Shown piece after piece: positions 22,698 through 30,907 of a stretch of 33,545 nucleotides of DNA. The notes beneath the pieces are model-generated. The model searched no databases, was not told the origin of the DNA, and saw only the letters and a program-made list of their open reading frames with translations. Both the position numbers and the translations under genes were made by a program. The DNA comes from UBA1723 sp045641065 (lineage in GTDB: Bacteria > Bacteroidota > Bacteroidia > Bacteroidales > Paludibacteraceae), in the NCBI GenBank assembly GCA_045641065.1, contig JAZUGF010000098.1, forward strand, positions 1-33,545, in the 5' to 3' direction. The number at the start of each line of letters is the position of its first letter. Position 1 is the stretch's first letter.

Positions 22698-25064
22698 ATG
22701 CGTAGATTTATCCATACAGTTATTGTATTAATCATTGCGACAATTTCAGTGTCAGCAAAACGAGATATAGCACCTGGTGAGTGGCAGACAATTCGTTCAT
22801 ACAACGGAATTACAAGTATCATCCCGTCTAAAGAGAAAGTATATTGTGTCGCTAATGGTGGCATGTTCAGCTATGACAAGAAGACAAAGGAGGTCACACC
22901 GTTGTCTACGCTTGATGGACTAAGCTCGTCGGCTATTGAGAGGGTGGAGTATGTGGAGTCTACAAAGACATTGTTCATTATTCATTCCGACATGACAATT
23001 GACCTTGTCGTTAACGGAGTGACATTTAATGATGAGTCTATCAAGGAAAGTGAAATGAGTGGAAAGGTCGTCAACAATCTAAAGGTTGACGGTGATTATG
23101 TCTATATTTCTTTGGACGCAGGAATCGTCGTTTATAACACTAGAAAGAGAGAGGTTCTAGACACTTATATTATAGGAGATGGCGGTGGATATGAGGTAGT
23201 TTACCAGACTGTCGTATTGGATGGAGATATCTATGCTTTGATGGCTGATAAAAGCAACTGTTTTCAGAAGAAACTGAAGATATGTGAGAAAGGCTCAAAT
23301 GCAAATGATTATAGTGTATGGAAAAATACAGTTTTGCCGGTTTCTTGCCCTGCCGACTCGATTGAGATCAAGCAGATGGAATGTGCGTCTGGACATGTAT
23401 TGATACTTACAAATAAAGGATTGTATGCTCGTCTTGGAGATGGTTCTTGGGTGGATGTTAGTCCTAAGGGAATTGTGCCTTTCAAGATCCAGGTATATAA
23501 TAACAAGTTGACTGCCTCTACAAATTGGCAGGTTATGGCATTCAATAAAGACAATCTTGGCGACGTGAAGTATCGTGAGTGTTGGTCGGAAATAGCTGTT
23601 TATGATCCTGATGAGGATGTTGTATGGCTTGACCACGGTGGATTCAGAATGACAGATATGTCTGGTAATGAATTGGTAGCTAATGTTTCTGAAGCGATCA
23701 AATTTGACGGTCCAAGTCAGAGTGGATATTATTCCCTACAAGTATTGGATGGAGAGATTTACCTAACAGGAAATGATGGTTATAGAGTGCCTGCTGTGGC
23801 AGATTATTCAAGAGATGGAAAGTGGCATTATTTGAGAGACTTTTTGAGTAAAGACAGTGTTCTATCTCACAATTCGCATTACAGTTTCAATTCGGCTTAT
23901 AGAATGTTGATCGACCCAGAAGATCATGACCATATCTTTGTGCCTACATGGTGGGGATTGCATGAGTTCTACAAGGATTCACTTGTGAAAATTCATGATA
24001 AGTCAAACACTGCATTACAGGGTTCTTCTTCAGACAAGGATATCACTAAAGTGGAGTGTGCATGGTATGATGATGACCATATTTTGTATGCTACAAACCC
24101 TAAGGCTAACGGAAATATGGTTTATGTGAGAGATACTGCAGGAGAGTGGCATGAATTATTCCATAGTAAATTCTTGAAACAACCGTCTGCACATTTCCAT
24201 TGCCGTACAAAAAGCGGAATCGATTTTATTGTGGCAGAATATAAGCAGTGTGCTCTTTGTATCTTGGATATGAATAAGACTCCATTCGACTCGAATGATG
24301 ATAAGACAAAGATTCTTACTTCGTTCAAGTATACAGAAGATGGTGTGGCACAGTCGTTCGCTCCTACATATATATTCAGTGTGGAGGAAGACCTTAAGGG
24401 GGATTTGTGGATTGCCACAGACCAGGGTCCGCTAATCATGAGAAATGTGAAAGGTGTGTTCAACGACAAAGAGACATATGTACGTCCGAAAATCACGCGT
24501 GAGGATGACAACCGTTATGCAGATTATTTATTGGCATCCGACAAGGTTAGAAAGATTCAGGTGGATGGAAAGAACAGAAAGTGGATTGCCACTGAGGGTA
24601 ATGGAGTGTTTTTGGTATCGGCTAATGGCGATAAGATTATAAAGAATTTCACAACTAAAAACTCACCTCTTTCTTCTAACGCTGTGATGGATATCGTTTA
24701 TGAGAGGGAGACGGGAGTCCTTTATATCATGACGGATACAGGTTTGTTGATGTATGCTACTGATTCTTCATTCCCAGAGAATGATTTTGATAATGTCACA
24801 GTATATCCTAATCCTGTTCGCTCAGATTATGATGGCGACGTGGAGATCAAGGGCTTGATGGAAGATAGTAATGTCAGAATCACAGATCAGCGAGGCATGG
24901 TGATTGAGAACGGTATCAGTGTAGGTGGAACATATCGTTTCTCTGCACGCAGAAGCGACGGTACTCGTCTTCCAACAGGCGTATACAATATTTTCATCAC
25001 TACATCACCTGATGATGATGGATTGATGGAGACTAAACATATGAAATTTGCAATTATCAGATAA
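22698..25064 (+). CDS. porZ: PorZ, T9SS surface protein with beta-propellers
   Basis: PorZ is part of the T9SS attachment complex on the cell surface, where with PorU it processes cargo and joins it to anionic lipopolysaccharide. The 788-residue protein has a signal peptide (MRRFIHTVIVLIIATISVSA), then the characteristic PorZ start GEWQTIRSYNGITSIIPSKE and blades of two-component-regulator-type propellers (for example KVYCVANGGMFSYD, VYISLDAGIVVYN, LWIATDQGPLIM and KWIATEGNGVFLV). A T9SS-type C-terminal domain closes it (VTVYPNPVRSDYDGDVEI to MKFAIIR); PorZ is known to keep its own such domain. Length is close to P. gingivalis PorZ (about 776). It is directly after a T9SS cargo gene and one base before argB. 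Generic propeller sensors are the main alternative, but these lack the specific N-terminus. Confidence 0.85.
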   Translation: MRRFIHTVIVLIIATISVSAKRDIAPGEWQTIRSYNGITSIIPSKEKVYCVANGGMFSYDKKTKEVTPLSTLDGLSSSAIERVEYVESTKTLFIIHSDMTIDLVVNGVTFNDESIKESEMSGKVVNNLKVDGDYVYISLDAGIVVYNTRKREVLDTYIIGDGGGYEVVYQTVVLDGDIYALMADKSNCFQKKLKICEKGSNANDYSVWKNTVLPVSCPADSIEIKQMECASGHVLILTNKGLYARLGDGSWVDVSPKGIVPFKIQVYNNKLTASTNWQVMAFNKDNLGDVKYRECWSEIAVYDPDEDVVWLDHGGFRMTDMSGNELVANVSEAIKFDGPSQSGYYSLQVLDGEIYLTGNDGYRVPAVADYSRDGKWHYLRDFLSKDSVLSHNSHYSFNSAYRMLIDPEDHDHIFVPTWWGLHEFYKDSLVKIHDKSNTALQGSSSDKDITKVECAWYDDDHILYATNPKANGNMVYVRDTAGEWHELFHSKFLKQPSAHFHCRTKSGIDFIVAEYKQCALCILDMNKTPFDSNDDKTKILTSFKYTEDGVAQSFAPTYIFSVEEDLKGDLWIATDQGPLIMRNVKGVFNDKETYVRPKITREDDNRYADYLLASDKVRKIQVDGKNRKWIATEGNGVFLVSANGDKIIKNFTTKNSPLSSNAVMDIVYERETGVLYIMTDTGLLMYATDSSFPENDFDNVTVYPNPVRSDYDGDVEIKGLMEDSNVRITDQRGMVIENGISVGGTYRFSARRSDGTRLPTGVYNIFITTSPDDDGLMETKHMKFAIIR

Positions 25065-25065
25065 G

Positions 25066-25830
25066 ATGGAAAAACTAACATTGATAAAGGTAGGCGGTAA
25101 GATTGTAGAGGAGGAAGCTACACTTAAGAGCCTATTGGAACAGTTCTCTAAAATTCCTGGAAATAAGGTGCTTGTTCATGGTGGTGGCCGTAGCGCTACA
25201 AAGGTGGCAGAGAAACTTGGAATTGAGACTAAGATGGTGGAGGGCCGCCGTATCACTGACGCAGAGATGCTTAAGGTGGTGACTATGGTATACGCCGGAC
25301 TTGTTAACAAGAATATCGTGGCTCAGCTACAGGCTAACGGAATCAACTCTCTTGGTTTGACTGGTGCTGATATCAACTATATGAGAAGCGACAAGCGTAA
25401 GCCTAACCCAATTGATTACGGTTTTGTAGGCGACGTGAGAGAGGTGAACACAGAGATTCTTGCTGATCTAATCGCTCGTGGAATTGTCCCAGTCCTATCT
25501 CCAATCACTCACGACGGTCAGGGTAACCTTCTTAACACTAATGCTGACACAATTGCTCAGGAGGCAGCTGTAGCGTTGGCTAAGAGATTCGATGTCTCTT
25601 TGATCTACTGTTTTGAGAAGGATGGTGTGTTGAAGGATGAGAACGATGATTCATCAGTTATTCCTTTGATCACAAAGCCTGATTTTGAGGCTTACAAGGC
25701 AGACGGAACAATCAGCGGAGGTATGATTCCAAAGCTTGACAATGCGTTTACTGCAATCAGTAAGGGAGTAAAAGAAGTGGTGATCACTTCTGCTAACCAC
25801 ATCCTAAGCGGAGGAACAAAAATTAAGTAA
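25066..25830 (+). CDS. argB: Acetylglutamate kinase
   Basis: ArgB phosphorylates N-acetyl-L-glutamate (N-succinyl or N-acetyl forms are both used in Bacteroidota arginine synthesis) in the second step of the pathway. The 254-residue protein shows the phosphate-binding LIKVGGKI, the substrate loop VHGGGRSATKVAEKLG, EGRRITDAEML, NTNADTIAQEAA and the closing GGMIPKLDNA. The chosen ATG is one base after the porZ stop; a frame opening at 25048 would overlap porZ and adds no family residues. Pairing with porZ looks like read-through rather than shared function. An AGACG-family hairpin follows. Confidence 0.93.
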   Translation: MEKLTLIKVGGKIVEEEATLKSLLEQFSKIPGNKVLVHGGGRSATKVAEKLGIETKMVEGRRITDAEMLKVVTMVYAGLVNKNIVAQLQANGINSLGLTGADINYMRSDKRKPNPIDYGFVGDVREVNTEILADLIARGIVPVLSPITHDGQGNLLNTNADTIAQEAAVALAKRFDVSLIYCFEKDGVLKDENDDSSVIPLITKPDFEAYKADGTISGGMIPKLDNAFTAISKGVKEVVITSANHILSGGTKIK

Positions 25831-25846
25831 TATCTGAATATTATGT

Positions 25847-25870
25847 AGAGACGTGGAACCCCACGTCTCT
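25847..25870 (+). terminator. Perfect hairpin after argB (AGACG hairpin family)
   Basis: AGAGACGTGG and CCACGTCTCT pair perfectly around AACC, 16 bases after the argB stop. There is no strong T run after it (TATGC), so termination is uncertain; it could be a weak terminator or an RNA end protector between argB and rdgB. Confidence 0.5.
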
Positions 25871-25899
25871 TATGCTTTAATAATTTAAAACAGCAGTAG

Positions 25900-26487
25900 A
25901 TGAAGATAGTTTTGGCAACCAAGAACAAAGGCAAGGTAGCTGAGTTTGCAGCTATCTTGGGCGACAAGGTTGAATTGATCACACAGGCAGAGGCTGGAAT
26001 AACTGAATCGGCAGAAGAGAACGGAACAACATATGCAGAAAACTCACGTCTAAAAGCAAAGTTTATCTTCGAGAAAACTGGTTTGCCTACAATGGCAGAT
26101 GATAGTGGACTTGAGTGTGATGCTCTTGACGGTGCTCCTGGCGTCTACACAGCAAGATTTGCTGGTGAGGGTGCAACAGACAGCACTAACATTGATAAGC
26201 TTCTTGCAGTGCTTGATGAGGAAGAAAACCGTAAGGCTCGATTCGTAGCTCATATCACATTGGTTATGCCAAACTATGAGATTCATTGTGAGGGCACTCT
26301 TAACGGTGAAATCACAAGAGGACGACGTGGAACTAACGGATTCGGATATGATCCCGTCTTCATTCCTGAAGGCTACGACAAAACCCTTGCAGAATTAGAC
26401 GATGAGGTGAAAAACAGCATATCGCACAGACGCAAAGCAATCGAGAAAATGCAAGAAGCGTTGAGCAATCTCAATCTTAATATATAG
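25900..26487 (+). CDS. rdgB: XTP/dITP diphosphatase (RdgB/HAM1 family)
   Basis: RdgB hydrolyses non-canonical purine triphosphates (ITP, dITP, XTP) to monophosphates, keeping them out of DNA and RNA. The 195-residue protein has the substrate-binding start MKIVLATKNKGKVAEF, YAENSRLKAKF, the catalytic DDSGLECDALDGAPGVYTARFAG, and the C-terminal GFGYDPVFIPEG and SISHRRKAIEKM. All family motifs are present and length is normal. It follows argB by 69 bases across a hairpin, and the dispersed repeat copy 3 begins 12 bases after its stop. Confidence 0.95.
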   Translation: MKIVLATKNKGKVAEFAAILGDKVELITQAEAGITESAEENGTTYAENSRLKAKFIFEKTGLPTMADDSGLECDALDGAPGVYTARFAGEGATDSTNIDKLLAVLDEEENRKARFVAHITLVMPNYEIHCEGTLNGEITRGRRGTNGFGYDPVFIPEGYDKTLAELDDEVKNSISHRRKAIEKMQEALSNLNLNI

Positions 26488-26498
26488 TTGTTTTTTAG

Positions 26499-26562
26499 AT
26501 GAGGATTGCAAAGGACGGACCGTCCTTGCCCCTCTCTTTCGCGAACCCGTAGGGTGAGCGAC
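26499..26562 (+). repeat. Dispersed two-hairpin repeat, copy 3
   Basis: ATGAGGATTGCAAAGG opens it, as in copy 1, followed by GGACGGACCGTCC and then ACCCGTAGGGT. Compared with copies 1 and 2, both hairpins differ at paired positions (GGGCG/CGCCC becomes GGACG/CGTCC, and GCCC/GGGC becomes ACCC/GGGT), so pairing is kept. Confidence 0.75.
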
Positions 26563-26634
26563 ATATAAATAATCTTGACAATCATTAATATGAGTCCAAG
26601 TTATTAACAAATACATAAAAAAAGATAGAAAATA

Positions 26635-26665
26635 TTTGTTTTATCCTCTAAAAACTATAATTTTG
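26635..26665 (+). promoter_or_regulatory. Consensus promoter of rpmH
   Basis: TTTG (26635-26638), 19 bases, then TAATTTTG (26658-26665) is an exact match to the Bacteroidota housekeeping promoter. The expected transcript start leaves a leader of roughly 55-60 bases. Confidence 0.85.
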
Positions 26666-26728
26666 CATTCCGATTTTCAAGGATATTGAAAAGAAAAAAT
26701 TAGAAAATAATTAAAAAAGTAAAATAAA

Positions 26729-26887
26729 ATGAAAAGAACTTATCAACCTTCGAACACAAAGAGAAGACATAAGCACGGTTTTCGTTCAAGAATGGAGACT
26801 CCAAACGGACGTCGCGTACTTGCTGCACGTAGAGCTCACGGTAGAAAGAAGCTTACAGTGTCTGACGAGCCAGCTTTGAAGAGATAA
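26729..26887 (+). CDS. rpmH: 50S ribosomal protein L34
   Basis: A 52-residue basic protein, MKRTYQPSNTKRRHKHGFRS..., with the L34 hallmark RMETPNGRRVLAARRAHGRKKL. L34 binds 23S rRNA in the large subunit. A C-terminal extension TVSDEPALKR follows the normal end, as seen in Bacteroidota L34. It is a single-gene transcript with its own consensus promoter and terminator; rnpA, usually next to rpmH in other phyla, is not here. Confidence 0.96.
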   Translation: MKRTYQPSNTKRRHKHGFRSRMETPNGRRVLAARRAHGRKKLTVSDEPALKR

Positions 26888-26915
26888 TTTTGAAGGAAAA
26901 GGCTAAAAGAAATAG

Positions 26916-26943
26916 GCGTGGAATGCAAATTCCACGCTTTTTT
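26916..26943 (+). terminator. Intrinsic terminator of rpmH
   Basis: GCGTGGAAT and ATTCCACGC form a perfect nine-pair stem around GCAA and are followed by TTTTTT, 28 bases after the stop. Confidence 0.9.
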
Positions 26944-27007
26944 CGTTTAAAATAAAGGGGATTTGGGTGTATTTTGACTTATGGTTAAATGATTTTTGCG
27001 ATTCACT

Positions 27008-27039
27008 TTTGATAATACAATAATAATTCTTTTATTTTG
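27008..27039 (+). promoter_or_regulatory. Candidate promoter of the Fic gene
   Basis: TTTG (27008-27011), 20 bases, then TTATTTTG (27032-27039), one mismatch from TAnnTTTG. Transcription would start near 27046, just before the palindrome at 27055-27077. Confidence 0.5.
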
Positions 27040-27054
27040 TATGAAATATCCTTG

Positions 27055-27077
27055 AAAGGTAGACGGTATCTACCTTT
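27055..27077. promoter_or_regulatory. Palindrome in the Fic leader, possible operator
   Basis: AAAGGTAGA, five bases CGGTA, then TCTACCTTT. It sits just downstream of the predicted transcript start and before the Fic start codon, and its half-site AAAGGTAGACG recurs in the palindrome after the gene (28229-28253). It could be an operator bound by the winged helix of Fic, or an RNA hairpin. Confidence 0.45.
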
Positions 27078-27108
27078 AATGGCAAAATTGTGCAAAATTC
27101 AAGAATAT

Positions 27109-28179
27109 ATGATGGATAAGATATTAAATATAATGGAGCAATGGAATGCGTTGCAGCCGCTTTCCGAAAGAGATAAGGAATTGTTAAGTCGCAGATTTAC
27201 CATTGATTTTAACTATAACAGCAACCATATTGAAGGAAATACACTTACGTATGGGCAAACAGAAATACTTCTTCTGTTTGGGAAAGTTGTAGGAGAGGCG
27301 GAAGTGAAAGATGTTCAGGAGATGACAGCAAGTAATGTAGGTCTTAAAATGATGACGGAGGAGTCTGCAATGTTAAACACTCCACTTACTCAAAACTTTA
27401 TACGCACCCTTCATAAGACTTTACTCCGAGAAGATTACACTGTATATCGTAATTTGCCAGGAGGACAGATAACCAGTTATGTAATTCACGCTGGTCAATA
27501 TAAAACTCGTCCTAACAGTGTGATAACACGTTATGGAGATAGATTTGAATACGCCTCTCCAGAAGAGACCCCTGCATTGATGTCTGATCTTGTTGGCTGG
27601 TATAATGAGGCAGAACAGTCTGGTAAGTTTACTCCTATTGAACTAGCTGCAATATTCCATTATCGCTACATTCGCATTCATCCTTTTGAAGATGGCAATG
27701 GCCGTATTGCTAGATTGATGGTCAATTATATTCTTTCTCGACACAATTATCCAATGATTGTTGTCAGAAGTCGTAAAAAGAATGATTATCTTGAGGCCTT
27801 ACGCAAAACAGACCTTAGTGTGGGTTCTGCTCCTGCTCTTGGTGCTCATGCTTCAAAAAGAGATATACAATATTTCTTGACCTATTTTTCCAAACTGTTT
27901 GTTGAAGAGGTCTCGTATAATATTCGTTTTCTAACTGAAAGAGGGGATAATGTATGGTGGTTTGATGGAGAAAGAATAAATTTTCGCAGTGAGTCTACAA
28001 GCAAGATTCTTAATCTTATGTCCGCTTATCCAGATATTACTATTCAGAAACTTTCTGACGAGGTCGGAATCAACGTTGCTGCAATAAACAAACAACTAAA
28101 ACAGATGACAACAAAGGGATACATACAACGTGTGGAAAAGGATAACACTTGGAGGGTGATCATCACGCCGTCTGTATAA
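27109..28179 (+). CDS. Fic family protein (class II AMP-transferase type) with C-terminal winged helix
   Basis: Fic proteins usually transfer AMP from ATP to target proteins. From the ATG at 27109 the protein has 356 residues. An N-terminal inhibitory helix motif is present, SNHIEGN (S38, E42, G43; pattern S/T-x3-E-G/N), marking a self-inhibited class II Fic. The catalytic loop HPFEDGNGR begins at His191 and is complete. The last 65 or so residues (KILNLMSAYPDITIQKLSDE to the end) form a winged helix of the DNA-binding kind. Alternative starts exist at 27079 and 27112; the frame open to 27037 (TTG) crosses a palindrome and is unlikely. No toxin-antitoxin partner is adjacent. Isolated position and bracketing palindromes suggest autoregulation or horizontal transfer. 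The target is unknown. Confidence 0.87.
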   Translation: MMDKILNIMEQWNALQPLSERDKELLSRRFTIDFNYNSNHIEGNTLTYGQTEILLLFGKVVGEAEVKDVQEMTASNVGLKMMTEESAMLNTPLTQNFIRTLHKTLLREDYTVYRNLPGGQITSYVIHAGQYKTRPNSVITRYGDRFEYASPEETPALMSDLVGWYNEAEQSGKFTPIELAAIFHYRYIRIHPFEDGNGRIARLMVNYILSRHNYPMIVVRSRKKNDYLEALRKTDLSVGSAPALGAHASKRDIQYFLTYFSKLFVEEVSYNIRFLTERGDNVWWFDGERINFRSESTSKILNLMSAYPDITIQKLSDEVGINVAAINKQLKQMTTKGYIQRVEKDNTWRVIITPSV

Positions 28180-28228
28180 ATTTTGTGAATACACTTAAAA
28201 TTTTCAACTTTTTTAAAAATACCACCAT

Positions 28229-28254
28229 AAAAGGTAGACGCCGTCTACCTTTTT
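28229..28254 (+). terminator. Perfect palindrome after Fic, terminator-like
   Basis: AAAAGGTAGACG, one base, CGTCTACCTTTT: a perfect twelve-pair inverted repeat ending in a T run, 49 bases after the Fic stop. It shares AAAGGTAGACG with the palindrome before the gene and the AGACG/CGTCT core with four other hairpins in the window. Confidence 0.65.
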
Positions 28255-28271
28255 AAGCAAAATCTTACAAA

Positions 28272-28303
28272 AAAATAGGTGCGACGTAAATCGCACCTAT
28301 TTT
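28272..28303. terminator. Bidirectional terminator between Fic and GH30
   Basis: AAAATAGGTGCGA and TCGCACCTATTTT form a perfect thirteen-pair stem around CGTAAA, with T runs in either direction. It can end both the plus-strand Fic transcript and the minus-strand GH30 transcript. Confidence 0.85.
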
Positions 28304-28323
28304 CGTTTTCGTCAGCGACAACG

Positions 28324-30450
28324 TTATTTAATGCATTTTACAACCGACTGTTTGCCGTTTGCGATCACCTTAATGAAGTAAACACCTGAAGGGATGTTAG
28401 CCTCAACTGTATTGACTCCTGCGTTCAAAGCGATTGCCTTGTTGATCCAAACCTTACCAGTCACATCCCAAACCTCAACTGTTGCGTCTGCCTGCTCTGA
28501 TGAGATAATCTGTAGGTTGTCGTTAGCGAACATTGCATTGAATGCGTCGTCGGCTACATTTTGCTTTACATAAATCGCGATTCCACTGTTCTCCATTGTG
28601 ATGGTAGCGATACTCATCTTTGGCATCTCTATCTCATCTGCCAAGTCGATCACACCATAATCCTTGCTTCTCTCATCCTTTGAAGTGGCTGTCATTGTCA
28701 AACGTGCTGTGCATTTCTCAAATGGAGCGTTTACCTTCACTGCATGGTTGCTGCCCTTGTTGATTACAACGATTGTGGCTTTGTTTCCATCTGGGCTAAC
28801 AAATGATGTGCAGACCAAGTCGGAATTGTCTGTTGTGCTTCCTACACAGAAGTAACCCTTTGGAGCAAACTTAGAGAAATGGCGTAGACCGTGGTAGTCA
28901 AGACATACCTGATATCCTTCTTTTGATTTCCACTGCGACTCATCCCATGGATTGTTGACAGCGATACATCCGTCTTTGTCTGTTGTACCCCACAATAGGT
29001 TCCAATACATATATGATCCACAGTGGTTGTAGTTGAAGCTGTTGGCGATGATCCAAGCTGTGTGGACATCGTTACCATTCTTCTCTGCGCGCATAGCACA
29101 GTTCTCAGTCATAAACTGTGGCATGTTGCTATACTTTGTTGCCAACTCCTTCTGAGCATTGATATAAGCGTTTGGCTTAGAGTATCTGTCTGATGCCTCC
29201 TCACCGCTATGGTAGTAGTGGAATGCCAAACCGTCAAGCAATGAAGCGTCGAGAGCATCCATATATTTCTGAGTGTTACCGTAACCGATACCAAGTACCT
29301 CTGGACCAAGAATCTTTGGTACCTCATTCAACTCCTTAATCTTAGCAACGAAGATTGGAAGAGCCTTGTCGTAACCAGCACGGTCGAACTGCTTACCTGT
29401 ATAGTCTACATATTTCTCAGTAGCGTCGAATAGAGTTGCGGCATAAGTTGCTTCCATATCAGGCTCGTTCTGCATTGAGATGTAGTCTGGGTGGATTCCC
29501 TGCTCCTGATATTTAGCCAACGAGTTTTTCCACCACTCAGCATATTCATTATATACGAATTTGCCATCAGCACCCTTCTTAAGTGAGTATGGACCATTCA
29601 CGTCGCCATTCTCCTTCAAATTTCCAGGAGCAGCCCATGATGACATCTCCACGATGAAATTATCACGTCCAAGACGTTTTACAGCCTCATTGTAGACAGC
29701 CAACTCATCTTGCCAACCTTTATGCTCGTTAAGTTCATCCTGTTTCCAGTTTCCGATACGAAGAGCTGACAAACCAAGACCTGTATAGATAGTATCGAAG
29801 ATTGCTTCTGAGTTAGGATGCTGAGTGAACCAGCTCTGATAGTAGACGATACCACCACCGATACCAAGCACCTCTTGTTGTTTGTCCTTGATATCAATGC
29901 CGACGGAAGCCGGAGTATACTCACCGTTGTCTTCAGGCTGCTGCTCCACCGACAATGCAGTAAGAGTAACATTGTCTATAAAATATGTGTTAGCTGTGTG
30001 GCCTAAATCGAAATTAAAACCGTCGATTTCACCTTTGGATGTGAATTTGAAAGTTTTCTCTGAGTAGGTGCCATTCACTTCCTGGTCAGCCTGGTAGTTG
30101 GCCTCGCCAGAAGTTGAGACGCGGACAGAACCTGTGCCACTCTGAGTACGGATATAATATGAAAGTTCATATTCACCAGCTGGAAGTCCATCACCGTCTA
30201 CTTCAAAAGATGTATGGATCTGTACCTTCCACTGATTCTCAGGATCGCTGATAGAAGGGTTGACAACTTTCATACAGCCGACACCATCAAACTGAGTTCC
30301 GCTCTCACGTTCCAAAGCGGCACCGTCGTCGCCACCATTCCACATACCCCAACCGTCGATGTTCTGCTCGAAGAATCCGTTGGAGATGTAATTTGCAGCA
30401 TTAGCCATAGAGAAGGCAGAAAATGCTAAAAGAGTAAAAAGTTTATTCAT
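28324..30450 (-). CDS. GH30 family glycoside hydrolase with N-terminal CBM and T9SS-type tail
   Basis: A 708-residue secreted enzyme. The start MNKLFTLLAFSAFSMANA is a clean signal peptide; the frame extends to 30645 but through a low-complexity hexamer repeat and past the promoter. Residues about 19-167 are a beta-sandwich carbohydrate-binding module (NGFFEQNIDGWGMWN, YFIDNVTL), like CBM4/9/22. The GH30 barrel and side domain run from about 180 to 600: GIGGGIVYY, LGLSALRIGNW, acid/base Glu329 in SMQNEP and nucleophile Glu449 in FMTEN. The last 75 residues resemble a T9SS type-A sorting domain (VEVWDVTGKVW, SGVYFIKVIANGKQSVVKCIK) but lack the usual YPNP opening. GH30 includes glucuronoxylanases, beta-glucosidases and fucosidases, so the substrate is open; plant-wall xylan is a reasonable guess. 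Confidence 0.87.
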   Translation of the reverse strand: MNKLFTLLAFSAFSMANAANYISNGFFEQNIDGWGMWNGGDDGAALERESGTQFDGVGCMKVVNPSISDPENQWKVQIHTSFEVDGDGLPAGEYELSYYIRTQSGTGSVRVSTSGEANYQADQEVNGTYSEKTFKFTSKGEIDGFNFDLGHTANTYFIDNVTLTALSVEQQPEDNGEYTPASVGIDIKDKQQEVLGIGGGIVYYQSWFTQHPNSEAIFDTIYTGLGLSALRIGNWKQDELNEHKGWQDELAVYNEAVKRLGRDNFIVEMSSWAAPGNLKENGDVNGPYSLKKGADGKFVYNEYAEWWKNSLAKYQEQGIHPDYISMQNEPDMEATYAATLFDATEKYVDYTGKQFDRAGYDKALPIFVAKIKELNEVPKILGPEVLGIGYGNTQKYMDALDASLLDGLAFHYYHSGEEASDRYSKPNAYINAQKELATKYSNMPQFMTENCAMRAEKNGNDVHTAWIIANSFNYNHCGSYMYWNLLWGTTDKDGCIAVNNPWDESQWKSKEGYQVCLDYHGLRHFSKFAPKGYFCVGSTTDNSDLVCTSFVSPDGNKATIVVINKGSNHAVKVNAPFEKCTARLTMTATSKDERSKDYGVIDLADEIEMPKMSIATITMENSGIAIYVKQNVADDAFNAMFANDNLQIISSEQADATVEVWDVTGKVWINKAIALNAGVNTVEANIPSGVYFIKVIANGKQSVVKCIK

Positions 30451-30477
30451 GTGTCTTAATATTAAATATGTATAAAG

Positions 30478-30509
30478 CAAAAATATGATATTAAGTTGGG
30501 AAATCCAAA
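30478..30509 (-). promoter_or_regulatory. Promoter of the GH30 gene
   Basis: On the minus strand TTTG (30509-30506), 20 bases, then TATTTTTG (30485-30478). It lies 27 bases upstream of the chosen ATG and supports that start over the longer frame. Confidence 0.65.
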
Positions 30510-30512
30510 ATA

Positions 30513-30597
30513 ACGAAGACGAAAACGAAGACGAAAACAAGGACAAAATTGTATGTAAGGTTTTCGTTTTCGTTTTCGTTATCGTTATCGTCTTCGT
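30513..30597. repeat. Inverted repeat built from hexamers (ACGAAG/ACGAAA type)
   Basis: The left arm (30513-30538) repeats ACGAAG and ACGAAA alternately. The right arm (30560-30597) repeats its complement as GTTTTC, GTTATC and GTCTTC units. The 26 bases of the left arm match the reverse complement of the right arm at 23 positions, with a 21-base gap. Confidence 0.7.
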
Positions 30598-30746
30598 ATC
30601 CATTTTACAAAATGTCATATCTATATTATCAGCAAATTGTGTCAAAAAGCATCGTAATTCAAATAAAATGTAACAAAATGGAAAGGAATTGCGTCGAAAT
30701 ATGTCATTTTGGAAAAGGCGACGTGTGGTTTTTAATATGTGTATTA

Positions 30747-30785
30747 CAATTTGTAAGGGTTAGAAGTTTCAAACCTTACAAATTG
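30747..30785. repeat. Inverted repeat upstream of glnN
   Basis: CAATTTGTAAGG (30747-30758) and CCTTACAAATTG (30774-30785) are perfect inverted copies separated by 15 bases, about 70 bases upstream of the glnN -33 region. It could be a regulator binding site or a weak terminator. Confidence 0.45.
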
Positions 30786-30856
30786 AAGGATTTTGAGTGC
30801 TTTTTATGACAATTTGAATTTAACCTAAAAAAAGTGATGATTTTAACATTTTTTAG

Positions 30857-30887
30857 TTAGCAACGAGCAAATTCTTGCTTAACTTTG
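30857..30887 (+). promoter_or_regulatory. Candidate promoter of glnN
   Basis: TTAG (30857-30860, one mismatch from TTTG), 19 bases, then TAACTTTG (30880-30887), a full -7 match. The transcript would start near 30894 and leave a leader of about 127 bases. Confidence 0.6.
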
Positions 30888-30907
30888 CATCGTCGGAAGG
30901 AAAAAGA

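Noticed and set aside
30485..30809. Two plus-strand frames with repetitive Asn-Glu-Asp and Phe-Val/Phe-Ser stretches
   Set aside because: These come from the hexamer inverted repeat and have no start signal or conserved domain.
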